A stretch of DNA of 64,000 nucleotides from Bradyrhizobium sp. CCBAU 51765 (GCF_015291725.1 NZ_CP030038.1:3523001-3587000); one strand, 5' to 3'. Numbered from the stretch's first letter, positions 36,168 through 45,187 are shown. A program made the numbers and translations. Notes: generated by a model from the sequence alone, not told the origin.

Positions 36168-37343
36168 TCAGGGCTTCAGCACGACCTTGACGCAGGAATC
36201 CCGCTTGTCGCGAAACACCTGGTACATCTCCGGTCCCTGTTCGAGCGGGACGGTGTGGGTGATGACGAAGGACGGGTCGATCTCGCCGTCTTCGATGCGG
36301 CGGAGCAGGTCGTCGGTCCAGCGGTTGACGTGGGTCTGGCCGGTCCGCATCGTCAGGCCCTTGTTCATGAAGGCGCCCATGGGCAGCATGTCGGACAGGC
36401 CGCTGTACACGCCCGGCACGGAGATGATGCCGCCGGGACGGCAGACATAGATCATCTCGCGCAGCACGTGAGGCCGGTCGCTCTCCGCCATCACCATCTG
36501 CTTGGCGCGGTCGAGCAGGGTGTCGGGCAGCGAAGCCATCACATGCGATTCCATGCCGACGCAGTCGATGCATTTTTCCGGGCCCTTGCCGTCGGTGAGC
36601 TCGTTCAGCCGCCCCACCACGCTCTCGGTCTCGAAATTGATCGTGGTGGCGCCGCCGGCCTCGGCCATGCTGAGCCGCTCGGGCAGGCAGTCGATCGCGA
36701 TCACCTGGTTGGCGCCGAGCAGGATGGCGCTGCGGATCGCCATCTGGCCGACCGGGCCGCAGCCCCAGATCGCCACCGTGTCGGTCGGCTCGATATCGCA
36801 TTGCACGGCGGCCTGCCAGCCGGTCGGGAAGATGTCGCTGAGGAACAGCAATTGCTCGTCGGGGATGCCTGCGGGCACCTTGATGTGGGTCGCGTCGGCA
36901 TAGGGCACGCGCAGATATTCGGCCTGGCCGCCGGGATAGCCGCCGGTGAGATGGGTGTAGCCGAACAGGCCAGCCGTGCCGTGTCCGAACACCTTGTCGG
37001 CCAGATGACGCTTGCGGTTCGTGGTCTCGCAGACCGAGAAATTACCACGCTTGCACTGGTCGCATTCGCCGCAAATGATCGTGAACGGCACGACGATTCG
37101 GTCGCCCTTCTTCAGCTTGCCATCGACGCCCGGGCCGACCTCGACCACTTCGCCCATGGTCTCGTGGCCCATGATGTCGCCGGGCAGCATGCCGGGAATG
37201 AAATTGTGGAAGAGGTGCAGGTCGGAGCCGCAGATGGCGCAGCTCGTGACCTTGATGATGGCATCGCGCGGATCCTGGATCTCCGGATCGGTGACGGTGT
37301 CGCACCGGATGTCCTCCTTGCCGTGCCAGACCAGCGCCTTCAT
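36168..37343 (-). CDS. zinc-dependent alcohol dehydrogenase (medium-chain, GroES-like)
   Basis: A 391-residue medium-chain dehydrogenase. Catalytic zinc ligands lie in SCAICGSDLHLFHNF and GHETMGEVVEVG. The structural zinc loop has four cysteines in CGECDQCKRGNFSVC. The NAD(P) fold shows VAIWGCGPVGQMAI. It resembles the branch of glutathione-independent formaldehyde dehydrogenase and related enzymes (GGYPGGQAEYLRVPYADATHIKVP). Start ATG at 37343 is preceded by GGGAGGA. It leads an operon with the frameshifted small membrane protein. Substrate specificity is not decided. Confidence 0.9.
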   Translation of the reverse strand: MKALVWHGKEDIRCDTVTDPEIQDPRDAIIKVTSCAICGSDLHLFHNFIPGMLPGDIMGHETMGEVVEVGPGVDGKLKKGDRIVVPFTIICGECDQCKRGNFSVCETTNRKRHLADKVFGHGTAGLFGYTHLTGGYPGGQAEYLRVPYADATHIKVPAGIPDEQLLFLSDIFPTGWQAAVQCDIEPTDTVAIWGCGPVGQMAIRSAILLGANQVIAIDCLPERLSMAEAGGATTINFETESVVGRLNELTDGKGPEKCIDCVGMESHVMASLPDTLLDRAKQMVMAESDRPHVLREMIYVCRPGGIISVPGVYSGLSDMLPMGAFMNKGLTMRTGQTHVNRWTDDLLRRIEDGEIDPSFVITHTVPLEQGPEMYQVFRDKRDSCVKVVLKP

Positions 37344-37510
37344 CGTCCGTCCTCCCGGTTTGAACCACGTGGCATCCAAGTCCAGGAATGAACGATGGTT
37401 GCTATCGCCCCGCGCAAATTCTTCGCACTGCGCAAATAGGAACGAGGGAGCAGGGCGGCGATTGAGCGTCATCACCTCAATTCCAAGACCCGGATTTCAA
37501 GGATGTGCGC

Positions 37511-38293
37511 ATGCCCGCCAATCAACTCGCCGTCGTCACAGGCGCCTCAACCGGTATCGGCCTGGAACTCGCCAGGTGCTGCGCCCAGGCAGGATTCAAC
37601 CTCGTCATCGCAGCGGACGAGCCTCAGATCGAAAGGGTTGCCGTCGATCTGCGCCGGCTCGGCGGCAGCGTGGAGCCGGTCGAGGCCGATCTCTCCACCA
37701 CCGAGGGCGTCGACAAGCTCTGTGACGCCGTCGCCGACCGGCCGATCGATGCGCTGCTGGCCAATGCCGGCATCGGTCTCGGCAGGGCCTTCCTCGACCA
37801 GGACTTCGCCAGGGTGAGACGCCTCATCGACACCAACATCACCGGCACGCTGTATCTGCTCCACCGCGTCGGCAACGAGATGCTTCGCCGCAATGCGGGC
37901 CGGATCCTGATCACCGGCTCGATCGCCGGGTTCATGCCGGGCAGTTTCCAGGCCGCCTACAACGCCAGCAAGGCGTTCCTCGATTCATTCTCGTTTGCGC
38001 TGCGTGAGGAGTTGCGCGACAGCGGCGTGACCGTCACCTGCCTGATGCCGGGTGCGACCGAGACCGAATTCTTCCGCCGTGCCGGCATGATGGACACCAA
38101 GGTCGGCACCGAGACGAAGGACAGCGCGTTCGACGTCGCCAAGGCCGGATTCGACGCAATGCTGCGCGGAGAGTCCGACATCGTCACCGGGTTGAAGAAC
38201 AAGGTCCAGACGACCGTCGCCAACGTCACGCCGAACGAGGTGCTGGCCAAGCAGCACCGCAAGATGGCGGAGCCGGGCACCGCGCGGTCATAG
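37511..38293 (+). CDS. short-chain dehydrogenase/reductase
   Basis: A 260-residue SDR. The NAD(P) loop is TGASTGIG (residues 11-18), NAG is in LLANAGIG, the catalytic Ser is in LITGSIAGFMPG, and Tyr/Lys are in YNASKAF. The C-terminal part (about 230-260, KNKVQTTVANVTPNEVLAKQHRKM) is a family extension. The oxidised substrate is unknown. The ATG at 37511 lies seven bases after AAGGA; an in-frame GTG at 37505 would add two residues. It is divergent from the alcohol dehydrogenase gene. Confidence 0.92.
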   Translation: MPANQLAVVTGASTGIGLELARCCAQAGFNLVIAADEPQIERVAVDLRRLGGSVEPVEADLSTTEGVDKLCDAVADRPIDALLANAGIGLGRAFLDQDFARVRRLIDTNITGTLYLLHRVGNEMLRRNAGRILITGSIAGFMPGSFQAAYNASKAFLDSFSFALREELRDSGVTVTCLMPGATETEFFRRAGMMDTKVGTETKDSAFDVAKAGFDAMLRGESDIVTGLKNKVQTTVANVTPNEVLAKQHRKMAEPGTARS

Positions 38294-38430
38294 GGCAAGG
38301 CCGGCGCAGTCTCGCGGAGGGGCGCCAACCGTCTTGCGGACGGCAAAGGAGACCGCCGATTCACATAGCCTAATGCGCAGCGGCCTCGAAACCGTCAATT
38401 TGTACGGGCTGAAAACAAAAAGGGGCTGCG

Positions 38431-38526
38431 ATGGCGATGGATCGCATCGAGCAGGCCTTTGTCGCGACTGCGGTCACGGGTTTTCTCGTGATGATGGTGG
38501 CAATTATCTGGATGGTGATGAGCTGA
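38431..38526 (+). CDS. 31-residue membrane micro-protein
   Basis: The ATG at 38431 follows AGGGG by six bases and encodes MAMDRIEQAFVATAVTGFLV and then a hydrophobic MMVAIIWMVMS to the TGA at 38524-38526. The shape, a short amphipathic start plus one transmembrane helix of about 20 residues, is that of a small regulatory or stabilising membrane peptide. Nothing similar is named. A second tiny hydrophobic frame follows within 20 bases. Confidence 0.6.
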   Translation: MAMDRIEQAFVATAVTGFLVMMVAIIWMVMS

Positions 38527-38545
38527 ACCGGGGGAGCTTGCCGTC

Positions 38546-38626
38546 TTGCGCGTGGCGCTACCTTACGCCGCGGTTATCCTGTGCCTGGCGGTGACCGCCT
38601 GGATTGCTTTCGCGCATCTGCTCTGA
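38546..38626 (+). CDS. 26-residue hydrophobic micro-protein (TTG start)
   Basis: A short frame starting with TTG at 38546, nine bases after GGGGGAG, encodes about LRVALPYAAVILCLAVTAWI followed by AFAHLL, essentially one membrane helix. It lies 19 bases after the preceding micro-protein stop. The start codon is unusual and the peptide could be chance, but the spacing and composition suggest a tandem pair. Confidence 0.35.
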   Translation: MRVALPYAAVILCLAVTAWIAFAHLL

Positions 38627-38629
38627 TCG

Positions 38630-38842
38630 TCAATCGGGCGTGCCCTCAAATGAGCGGGCGCGGCCCGCCATCTGGCTGTCCCGGTGTGGCGGCTTGCGGC
38701 GGTCTTGCGCCAGCTCATCGCGCAGGCGCAGCCCGCTCACGAGATGGTCGGTGCTGCGCAGCAGTGCCATGCCCTCGCGCACCAGCTCGCGCGACTGGCC
38801 GAGCAACTGCCTGTCGACGTCGGTATCAGGTGTGTAGATCAT
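38630..38842 (-). CDS. small hypothetical protein (70 residues)
   Basis: Start ATG at 38842 with GGAGAG nine bases upstream. The product (MIYTPDTDVDRQLLGQSREL...) is hydrophilic, mostly helical and rich in Arg and Asp, ending RARSFEGTPD. No domain is recognised. It ends four bases after the TTG-started micro-gene on the other strand and lies just downstream of the response regulator gene. Confidence 0.55.
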   Translation of the reverse strand: MIYTPDTDVDRQLLGQSRELVREGMALLRSTDHLVSGLRLRDELAQDRRKPPHRDSQMAGRARSFEGTPD

Positions 38843-38893
38843 CGAACGTCACTCTCCAATGCGAGAAGTGGGGAGGACGTGCCGCGTTGCACG

Positions 38894-39298
38894 TCATGCA
38901 CGCCGGTCGCCGACGAGCCCCGCCAGAGTCTGCGTCATGGCCACGATATCGATCGGCTTTTCCCAGAGCGGTACGTCATGGAATTCCGGCGCGATGCTGA
39001 CCTTGTCGTACCCGGTGGTGAAGACGAAGGGCACGTCGCGCACCCTGAGCTCCCTGGCGATCGGAAAGATCATCTCGGTCCGGATGTTGACGTCGAGCAC
39101 GGCGCCGTCAAGTGCTGCATCCCCGTGCAGCATCGCCGTCGCATCCTCAATGTCTCCGACGGGCCCCGCGATCTCCGCGCCGAGTGTGCGCAGCGCAGCA
39201 CCGATGTCGTCGGCGAGAAAATATTCGTCCTCGACCACGAGGATGCGGCGCCCTGCCAGGGGCGCGCGCTGACGAGACGATGCGAGCGAACCGGACAT
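38894..39298 (-). CDS. single-domain response regulator
   Basis: A 134-residue receiver with no output domain. The acidic pair is in ILVVEDEYFLADDIG, the phospho-acceptor Asp in LDGAVLDVNI, the Thr/Lys switch in FVFTTGYDKV and LWEKPI. Such proteins act by phosphotransfer or protein contact. It is divergent from the CheB gene at 39384 (85 bases between starts), and near an HWE-kinase fusion, so it could be part of that signalling set. No histidine kinase is coded next to it on the same strand. Confidence 0.92.
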   Translation of the reverse strand: MSGSLASSRQRAPLAGRRILVVEDEYFLADDIGAALRTLGAEIAGPVGDIEDATAMLHGDAALDGAVLDVNIRTEMIFPIARELRVRDVPFVFTTGYDKVSIAPEFHDVPLWEKPIDIVAMTQTLAGLVGDRRA

Positions 39299-39327
39299 GA
39301 TCCCTCCAGCAATCCCTCAGGCAAATA

Positions 39328-39352
39328 GGAACATAAGACTTGAACCCAGTTT
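39328..39352 (+). promoter_or_regulatory. candidate EcfG-type promoter before cheB
   Basis: GGAAC at 39328-39332, a 16-base spacer, then GTTT at 39349-39352 resembles the alphaproteobacterial EcfG (general stress sigma) promoter GGAAC-N16/17-cGTT, although the -10 half is shifted by one base. It lies 32 bases before the cheB ATG. Confidence 0.3.
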
Positions 39353-39383
39353 GGTGCAAACGATGCAATCGGGGCCAGGTTCC

Positions 39384-40391
39384 ATGAGCAATCGCGACGT
39401 CATCGTTATCGGCGGCTCGGCTGGAGCCACGCAGCCGCTGAGGCAGATTCTAGGCCGTCTGCCCGCGGACTTGCCGGCCGCCGTCTTCGTCGTGCTGCAC
39501 ATTCCGGCGCAGGGCATCGGCATTCTCTCGACGGTCGTCGGCAGTGCCGGCCCGCTTCCGGCCCGGCAGGCCGAGAACGGCATGACAATCGAGCCCGGCC
39601 AGATCTATCTGGCCGCACCTGACCATCACCTGCTGCTGTCCGGGGATCACATTTTCCTTGGCCGTGGCCCGCGCGAGAACATGGTCCGTCCGGCAATCGA
39701 TGCGTTGTTTCGTTCAGCGGCTCTTTATCACGGCCCGCGCGTGATCGGCGTGCTTCTCAGCGGGCTGCTGTCCGACGGCGCGGCCGGCCTTGATGCCATC
39801 AAGCGCTGCGGCGGGATGGCAGCGGTGCAGGACCCCTCGGACGCAATCTCCGACGAGATGCCGCGGCGCGCAATGGGGGCGACCACGGTCGACCTCTGCG
39901 TTCCCGGCGCCGCCATGGGTGACATGCTGACCGAACTCGTCAGGGAGTCGGCCGGAGCCGCGCTGCCGATCCCGCCCGAGATCAGGCTCGAGGTCGAGAT
40001 TGCGGCCGGAGGGCGGATCGGAAGCGACAAGCTGATCTCGGTAGGAGACCCCGTTGCACTGACATGTCCCGCCTGCGGGGGTGTGCTGTCCGAGGTCAAT
40101 GATGCCCGTCCGATGCGCTTTTACTGCCAGGTCGGCCACGGTTTCACCGCCGATGCGCTTGCCAAGGAGCAGGAAGGGCGCGTCGACGAAGCGCTGCGCG
40201 TGGCGCTGCGGATCATAGAGGAGCGCGCGGAGCTGGTGCAGTGCATGGCGGCCGACGGCCGGCGCAGCGGCCGGGCAGCCGTGGTCGAGATGTACGAGGC
40301 TCGGGCGCTCGAATACCGCGAATATGCCGACATGATCCGACGTGCCGTGCTAAAGTCGCTCGACCCTTCCGTAGGCAAACGGGAGGCCTGA
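39384..40391 (+). CDS. stand-alone CheB-type methylesterase with C-terminal zinc-ribbon-like tail
   Basis: A 335-residue protein. The catalytic CheB domain (about residues 5-185) has the Ser in VIVIGGSAGATQPL, His in VFVVLHI, and Asp in LSGLLSDGAAGLDAIK. There is no N-terminal receiver domain, unlike chemotaxis CheB. The C-terminal part carries CPACGGVLSEV...RFYCQVGHGFTADAL, a CxxC...CxxxH pattern that suggests zinc binding, then a helical region (EERAELVQCMAADGRR...). A short coiled-coil gene follows after 10 bases. It is divergent from the response regulator. Confidence 0.9.
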   Translation: MSNRDVIVIGGSAGATQPLRQILGRLPADLPAAVFVVLHIPAQGIGILSTVVGSAGPLPARQAENGMTIEPGQIYLAAPDHHLLLSGDHIFLGRGPRENMVRPAIDALFRSAALYHGPRVIGVLLSGLLSDGAAGLDAIKRCGGMAAVQDPSDAISDEMPRRAMGATTVDLCVPGAAMGDMLTELVRESAGAALPIPPEIRLEVEIAAGGRIGSDKLISVGDPVALTCPACGGVLSEVNDARPMRFYCQVGHGFTADALAKEQEGRVDEALRVALRIIEERAELVQCMAADGRRSGRAAVVEMYEARALEYREYADMIRRAVLKSLDPSVGKREA

Positions 40392-40401
40392 AGGCATTGC
40401 C

Positions 40402-40668
40402 ATGGCCATCTCCCTTGCCGAACGCACTGCGCAGCTCGATGCCGAGCAACGCCTCCTGGTGAAGGCGGATCGGGACATCGAGGAGGGATGGCAGCGCGTC
40501 CGGGATCAGGAAGATCGGTTGCGTGAGCTGCTGGCCGGCCGACACGACACGTACCAGGCGGAGCGGTTGGTCAGCCTGCTCAAGCAGACTCTGGTCGAAT
40601 GGGAACGCCACCGTGTCCTGATCGCGCAGCGGGTCGAGTATCTTCGGCAAGAGGTCGAGGCTGGTTAG
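40402..40668 (+). CDS. small coiled-coil protein
   Basis: An 88-residue, highly charged helical protein starting MAISLAERTAQLDAEQRLLV, with heptad-like Leu/Glu/Arg pattern throughout (RVRDQEDRLRELLAG, ERLVSLLKQTLVEWERHR). No membrane segment and no known domain. It begins 10 bases after cheB and so is probably co-transcribed, perhaps as a partner or adaptor; that role is inferred from position only. Confidence 0.6.
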   Translation: MAISLAERTAQLDAEQRLLVKADRDIEEGWQRVRDQEDRLRELLAGRHDTYQAERLVSLLKQTLVEWERHRVLIAQRVEYLRQEVEAG

Positions 40669-40993
40669 GAGAGGTGGCTGGCCTGCTGAGCTCTGCCCTG
40701 GGCTCGACCAGGGCATCGAGCAGCCGCTCGGCGTACCGGCGCCGGCGGTCGATCTCAGGCGGCGGGCGTCCGCGCCGGCGCGATCGGCGAGTCTGATCAG
40801 AACGGTGAGTTCCACGGACATCGATATCGCGGGTTCCCACCGCTGTGTGACGAGTATGGAGCTGTCGGCCGGAGCTGACGACGGAGGCTAAGGGACGTTT
40901 CTGCGTTTGATCTGTTGGGGTAATATCGATCTCTGCTATTTGCAGGAGCCGGGTGCCTATCGGTCCGGCGCGCGAACGAGAGCCACAAGAGCC

Positions 40994-43900
40994 ATGAATG
41001 AAGTCGGCGATCAGCCGGTCCAAGGAGAGCGCCAGATCAAGACTCCTCTGATCATAGGTGTGGGCGCTTCCCCGGGCGCCCTGGACAGCATCGAGCGCTT
41101 TTTTGCCAGGCTGACCGTAGGCGCCGATCAGGCGATCGTGCTGGCGCTTCAGCACCACGAGGCTCTCGACGAGCCACGGCTGCGCGGGATCGTGCAGGGG
41201 TCCAATGGCGGCAAGGTTGCCGACATCGGCGACGGCCACGCGATCGAGGGTGGCACGATCTATCTGTGCCCGCCGGCGATGATCACCACGATCCAGGGCG
41301 ACCGGTTCGCAATCCGCAAGGCGGAGCAGGCACCAGGCGAGCACGCCAACATCGACACGTTCCTGGTCTCGCTGGCGGAGGAACGCGCCGAGCAATCCAT
41401 CGGCGTCGTTCTTGCCGGGACCGGTGGTGACGGTACGCTCGGCACGGCGGCGCTGAAGGATCACGGCGGTCTGTCGATCGCAGAAAGGGTCGCAGGCCCG
41501 CAAGAGGCCGCGCATCTGGACGACGGCAACACGCCGGCTTCGATCGCTGACTACGTGCTGCCGCCGGAAGAGATCCCCGGGCACATCCAGGTCTACGCCC
41601 GTCACCTGCGGCGCCTGGACGAGAAGCAGGGATTCGACGAGGTGCTGGCCGGGGCGGCGGCCTCGCTGTCGCGAGTTGCCGACATCCTTCGCGCCAAGAC
41701 CGGCAACGATTTCCGCGACTACAAGCAGAACACCTTCCTGCGCCGTGTGCAGCGGCGCATGCAGGTGATCCAGATCGACGATATCGACGCCTATGTCGAT
41801 TTCCTGCGCAACGACAAGGACGAGGCCCAGAACCTCTTCAACGACCTCCTCATCGGCGTCACCGAGTTCTTCCGGGACAAGCGCGAATTCGAGGTGCTGG
41901 AAACCCAGATCATACCGCAGATATTCGAGGGCAAGGGGGCGGCGCAGCAGGTTCGTGTCTGGGTGCTCGGTTGCGCCACGGGTGAGGAGGCCTATTCGAT
42001 CGCCATCCTGCTGCGCGAGCATATGGCGAGGATGGATGTCGCGCCGCAGGTGCAGATCTTCGCCACCGACATCGATGGCCGCGCGCTCGCCGCCGCACGG
42101 GTCGGCCGCTACCGCACCAATATCGAAGCCGAGATGACCAGCGAGCGCCTGGCGCGCTGGTTCGTGCGCGAGGGCGACGCCTATTGCGTGGTGAAGGAGC
42201 TGCGTGAGATGTGCATCTTCTCGCAGCACAACGTCATCAAGGACGCACCGTTCTCCAAGCTCGACCTCGTCTCCTGCCGCAATCTGCTGATCTATCTGAA
42301 TGCCGAACTGCAGAACCGGGTGATCCCGCTGTTCCACTTCGCGTTGCTGCCGGACCGCTACCTGTTCCTCGGAAATTCCGAGAACGTGACGCGGCACCCG
42401 AAGCTGTTCGTGCCTGTCGACCGCCGGGCGCGCATCTTCAAGAAGCTGGAAACCGGAACGCGGCTGCCGCCGGAGTTTCCGATCACGACGACGGCGGGCA
42501 GGGCGCTGGCCGAGGTCTCGCCCGTGCGCTCGTTCGCCTCCGATGTCGGGCTGGAGCGCCGCGCGCAGCGCGTCGCGGAGCGCTATGCGCCTGCCTATGT
42601 CATCACGGATGACAATTTCCACATCCTGCATTTCTCCGGACGGACCGGCCGCTACATCGAGCCGACGGCGGGCGCCGCCACGCTCGACCTGCTCCAGCTC
42701 ATACACCGTGACCTCCGCCTGGAATTGCGCACCGCGCTCAGCCGCGCCGCCGAGGCCAACGAAGCAGCCCATGCCGAGCAGGTGCAACTCGGACAGAACG
42801 GCCACCGCGTGCTGGTCGATATCACCGTGGAGCCGGTCCAGGAGGGCAACGGCGGGCAGCGCAATTTCGTAGTCCTGTTCAAGGATGGTCCGGCCCGCGT
42901 CGACGATGCCATTCAGAGCAATCCGAATGCGCTGGTGCGCACCGAGCACGTTGAGCGCCTCGAAAACGATCTGCGCGCCACACGCGAGCGCCTCCAGGCG
43001 ACGATCGAGGAGCTGGAGAGCAGCAACGAGGAGCTGAAATCCTCGAACGAGGAATACCAGTCGCTCAACGAGGAGCTTCAGTCTGCAAACGAGGAGCTGG
43101 AGACCTCGCGCGAGGAATTGCAGTCGGTCAACGAGGAGCTGACGACCGTCAACGGCGAGCTGGCGCACCGTGTCCAGGAATTGACGCGCGCCACCAGCGA
43201 CCTGAAGAATTTCCTCGAGAGCACACAGATCGCGACTGTGTTCCTCGACAACGATCTGCGCGTGATGAACTTCACGCCAGCAGTCGCGCAGATCCTGCAT
43301 CTTGTCGAGACGGACACGGGCCGGCCCATGGCCCACATCAAGGCGCGCATCCCGATCGAGGAGCTCTATGACGACATCCGTCGGGTGCTGCGCACGCTCG
43401 CCGGCGTCGAACGCGAGCTGAGCGCGCCGGACAGCGGCACGCGTTACATCGTGCGCATCCTGCCCTATCGCAGCATCGACAATTTCATCGCGGGCGTCGT
43501 CCTCACTTTCGTTGACGTGACCGCCATCACCCGTGCCGAGGAGCGCCAGCGCTTGCTGCTGGCCGAGCTCCAGCACCGCGTTCGGAACACGCTCGGTGTG
43601 GTGCGGTCGATCGCCCGCCGCTCGGCGGAGACGAGTTCTACCGTCGAGGAATACGCCTCTCATCTCGACGGCCGGCTGAACGCCTTTGCCCGCACCCAGG
43701 CGCTGGTGACCCGCGATCCCGAAGGTGGCGTCGATCTCGAATATCTCGTGATCGAGGAGCTCCTTGCCTACAATGCCCGCGAAGGCGAGCAGATGCGGGT
43801 CTCGGGGCCGAAGGTGCGCTTCCAGCCCAAGGCGGCGGAAACCTTCGCGCTCGCGATCCACGAGCTCGCGACCAATGCGCTCAAATACGGCGCCCTGAGC

Positions 43901-44164
43901 CAGCCGGCCGGGCGCATTGAAGTGACCTGGCGCGTCGATGAGAGCACCGAGCCGGCGGAGCTGATGTTCGAATGGCGGGAGCGCGGCGGGCCGCCCGTGG
44001 CTCCGAGGCCGCGAAAGGGATTTGGTACCGAGCTTCTGGAGCGCACGCTGGCATTCGAGTTGAAGGCGCAGACGATGATGACATTCAATCCTGCCGGGCT
44101 GCAGTGCACCATCATCATTCCCCTGAGCAAGCGTGCCTTCCACACACCCGTGGTGGCCGCCTGA
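40994..44164 (+). CDS. CheB-CheR-PAS-HWE histidine kinase fusion
   Basis: A 1,056-residue cytosolic signalling protein. CheB methylesterase (about 18-200, with GASPGA and AGTGGDGTLG), CheR methyltransferase (about 215-490, with VLGCATGEEAYS and CRNLLIYLN), PAS (about 525-650), long coiled coil of SSNEELKSSNEEYQSLNEEL type (656-742), PAS (about 740-860), then an HWE kinase (about 860-1050) with phospho-acceptor His in LQHRVRNTLGVVRSI, N-box IHELATNALKYGAL and WRERGG. The fusion is a known alphaproteobacterial architecture; its target is unknown, and no chemoreceptor is nearby. Its TGA overlaps the Crp gene ATG (atga). Confidence 0.93.
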   Translation: MNEVGDQPVQGERQIKTPLIIGVGASPGALDSIERFFARLTVGADQAIVLALQHHEALDEPRLRGIVQGSNGGKVADIGDGHAIEGGTIYLCPPAMITTIQGDRFAIRKAEQAPGEHANIDTFLVSLAEERAEQSIGVVLAGTGGDGTLGTAALKDHGGLSIAERVAGPQEAAHLDDGNTPASIADYVLPPEEIPGHIQVYARHLRRLDEKQGFDEVLAGAAASLSRVADILRAKTGNDFRDYKQNTFLRRVQRRMQVIQIDDIDAYVDFLRNDKDEAQNLFNDLLIGVTEFFRDKREFEVLETQIIPQIFEGKGAAQQVRVWVLGCATGEEAYSIAILLREHMARMDVAPQVQIFATDIDGRALAAARVGRYRTNIEAEMTSERLARWFVREGDAYCVVKELREMCIFSQHNVIKDAPFSKLDLVSCRNLLIYLNAELQNRVIPLFHFALLPDRYLFLGNSENVTRHPKLFVPVDRRARIFKKLETGTRLPPEFPITTTAGRALAEVSPVRSFASDVGLERRAQRVAERYAPAYVITDDNFHILHFSGRTGRYIEPTAGAATLDLLQLIHRDLRLELRTALSRAAEANEAAHAEQVQLGQNGHRVLVDITVEPVQEGNGGQRNFVVLFKDGPARVDDAIQSNPNALVRTEHVERLENDLRATRERLQATIEELESSNEELKSSNEEYQSLNEELQSANEELETSREELQSVNEELTTVNGELAHRVQELTRATSDLKNFLESTQIATVFLDNDLRVMNFTPAVAQILHLVETDTGRPMAHIKARIPIEELYDDIRRVLRTLAGVERELSAPDSGTRYIVRILPYRSIDNFIAGVVLTFVDVTAITRAEERQRLLLAELQHRVRNTLGVVRSIARRSAETSSTVEEYASHLDGRLNAFARTQALVTRDPEGGVDLEYLVIEELLAYNAREGEQMRVSGPKVRFQPKAAETFALAIHELATNALKYGALSQPAGRIEVTWRVDESTEPAELMFEWRERGGPPVAPRPRKGFGTELLERTLAFELKAQTMMTFNPAGLQCTIIIPLSKRAFHTPVVAA

Positions 44165-44922
44165 TGCCCTTGTCGACGGCTGAACGCAGCGTCGCAGAGC
44201 CGGTCATTCGCCGGCTGAGCGCGCTCAGGCCATTGTCGACCGCAGCCCGCGCATCGCTCGAATATGCCATGCTCGAAGGCCTTCACCGCGCCGGATCTGG
44301 CGAGGACCTGATCTCCGAGGGCGACCCGGTCGACAGCGTCCGCCTCGTGCTGTCGGGCTGGCTCTGCCGCTACAAGACGCTCGAGGACGGCCGGCGCCAG
44401 ATCGTCAACTTCATCTTCCCGGGGGAGAGCTGCGACGCGCATGCGTTCCTTCTCTCGGTGATGGATCATTCCATCGCGACGATGACGCCGGTGGTCTATA
44501 GCGAGATCAAGCGCGCGCGATTCGAGAGCCTGATGGCCAGCGATCGCTCGCTCGCGGAGGCGTTCTGGTGCGAGACCCTCGTCAACAACGCCATCCAGCG
44601 CGAGTGGGCTATCAATCTCGGTCGCCGCATTGCGCTCGAGCGCGTGGCCCATCTGTTCTGCGAAACGTTCGAGCGGCTTCGCCCCGTCGGGATGGTCGAC
44701 GGCAATTCCTGCGTCATGCCCGTGACGCAGATGGATCTTGCCGATGCGACGGGACTGTCTGTCGTTCACCTCAATCGGACTCTTCAGGAGCTGCGTGCGT
44801 CTGGTCTGATCATCCTGCGCGAGCGGATGCTGACCGTTCCCAATCTCGATGCGCTCAAGGATGCGGCGCTGTACTCGCCGAGCTATCTGCAACTGTATCG
44901 AGCGGCTGAAGCGACGCGGTGA
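44164..44922 (+). CDS. Crp/Fnr-family transcriptional regulator
   Basis: A 252-residue regulator. The N-terminal cyclic-nucleotide-binding-type beta roll covers about residues 25-140 (GEDLISEGDPVDSVRLVLSGWLCRYK) and the C-terminal winged helix is about 165-240 (TQMDLADATGLSVVHLNRTLQELRASGLI). No Cys cluster for an Fnr-type Fe-S centre is seen. It starts inside the stop codon of the CheB-CheR-HWE gene, so the two are translationally coupled and probably share a pathway. Confidence 0.92.
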   Translation: MPLSTAERSVAEPVIRRLSALRPLSTAARASLEYAMLEGLHRAGSGEDLISEGDPVDSVRLVLSGWLCRYKTLEDGRRQIVNFIFPGESCDAHAFLLSVMDHSIATMTPVVYSEIKRARFESLMASDRSLAEAFWCETLVNNAIQREWAINLGRRIALERVAHLFCETFERLRPVGMVDGNSCVMPVTQMDLADATGLSVVHLNRTLQELRASGLIILRERMLTVPNLDALKDAALYSPSYLQLYRAAEATR

Positions 44923-44995
44923 GGCCGGCGTTCTTTCGCTTGGACGCGTTTCGTCGGTGACACGCGCTCAGCGCAGTAAACCGTCCTGCTCGCAA

Positions 44996-45187
44996 TCATG
45001 CCTTGCGACGCTGTCCGTCCAGCGCATCGTCACCTTGCTCGCTTGGAAAAGGCTCGTGCGTCTGTCGGCCGAGAAACGTATCCGGCTGGGGAAGCTCCAG
45101 AACCTTTCGCGCCTTGCGGATGGCCTCGCGAACCTGCGCCACGTGCTTCTGATCGGACTGCAATGGAAAATGAGTCTGCTTCGCCAT
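44996..45187 (-). CDS. small hypothetical protein (63 residues)
   Basis: Start ATG at 45187 is preceded by GGGAG (nine bases). The product MAKQTHFPLQSDQKHVAQVR... continues EAIRKARKVLELPQPDTFLG and ends QGDDALDGQRRKA. It is hydrophilic with one predicted amphipathic helix and a Pro-rich middle. It looks like the many conserved small rhizobial proteins without a known function, and no domain is identified. Confidence 0.55.
   Translation of the reverse strand: MAKQTHFPLQSDQKHVAQVREAIRKARKVLELPQPDTFLGRQTHEPFPSEQGDDALDGQRRKA

Noticed and set aside
40580..44143. A 1,187-codon open frame on the minus strand opposite the CheB-CheR-HWE gene
   Set aside because: High-GC shadow of the plus-strand gene; its translation has no domain order, while the plus strand has clear CheB, CheR, PAS and kinase motifs.
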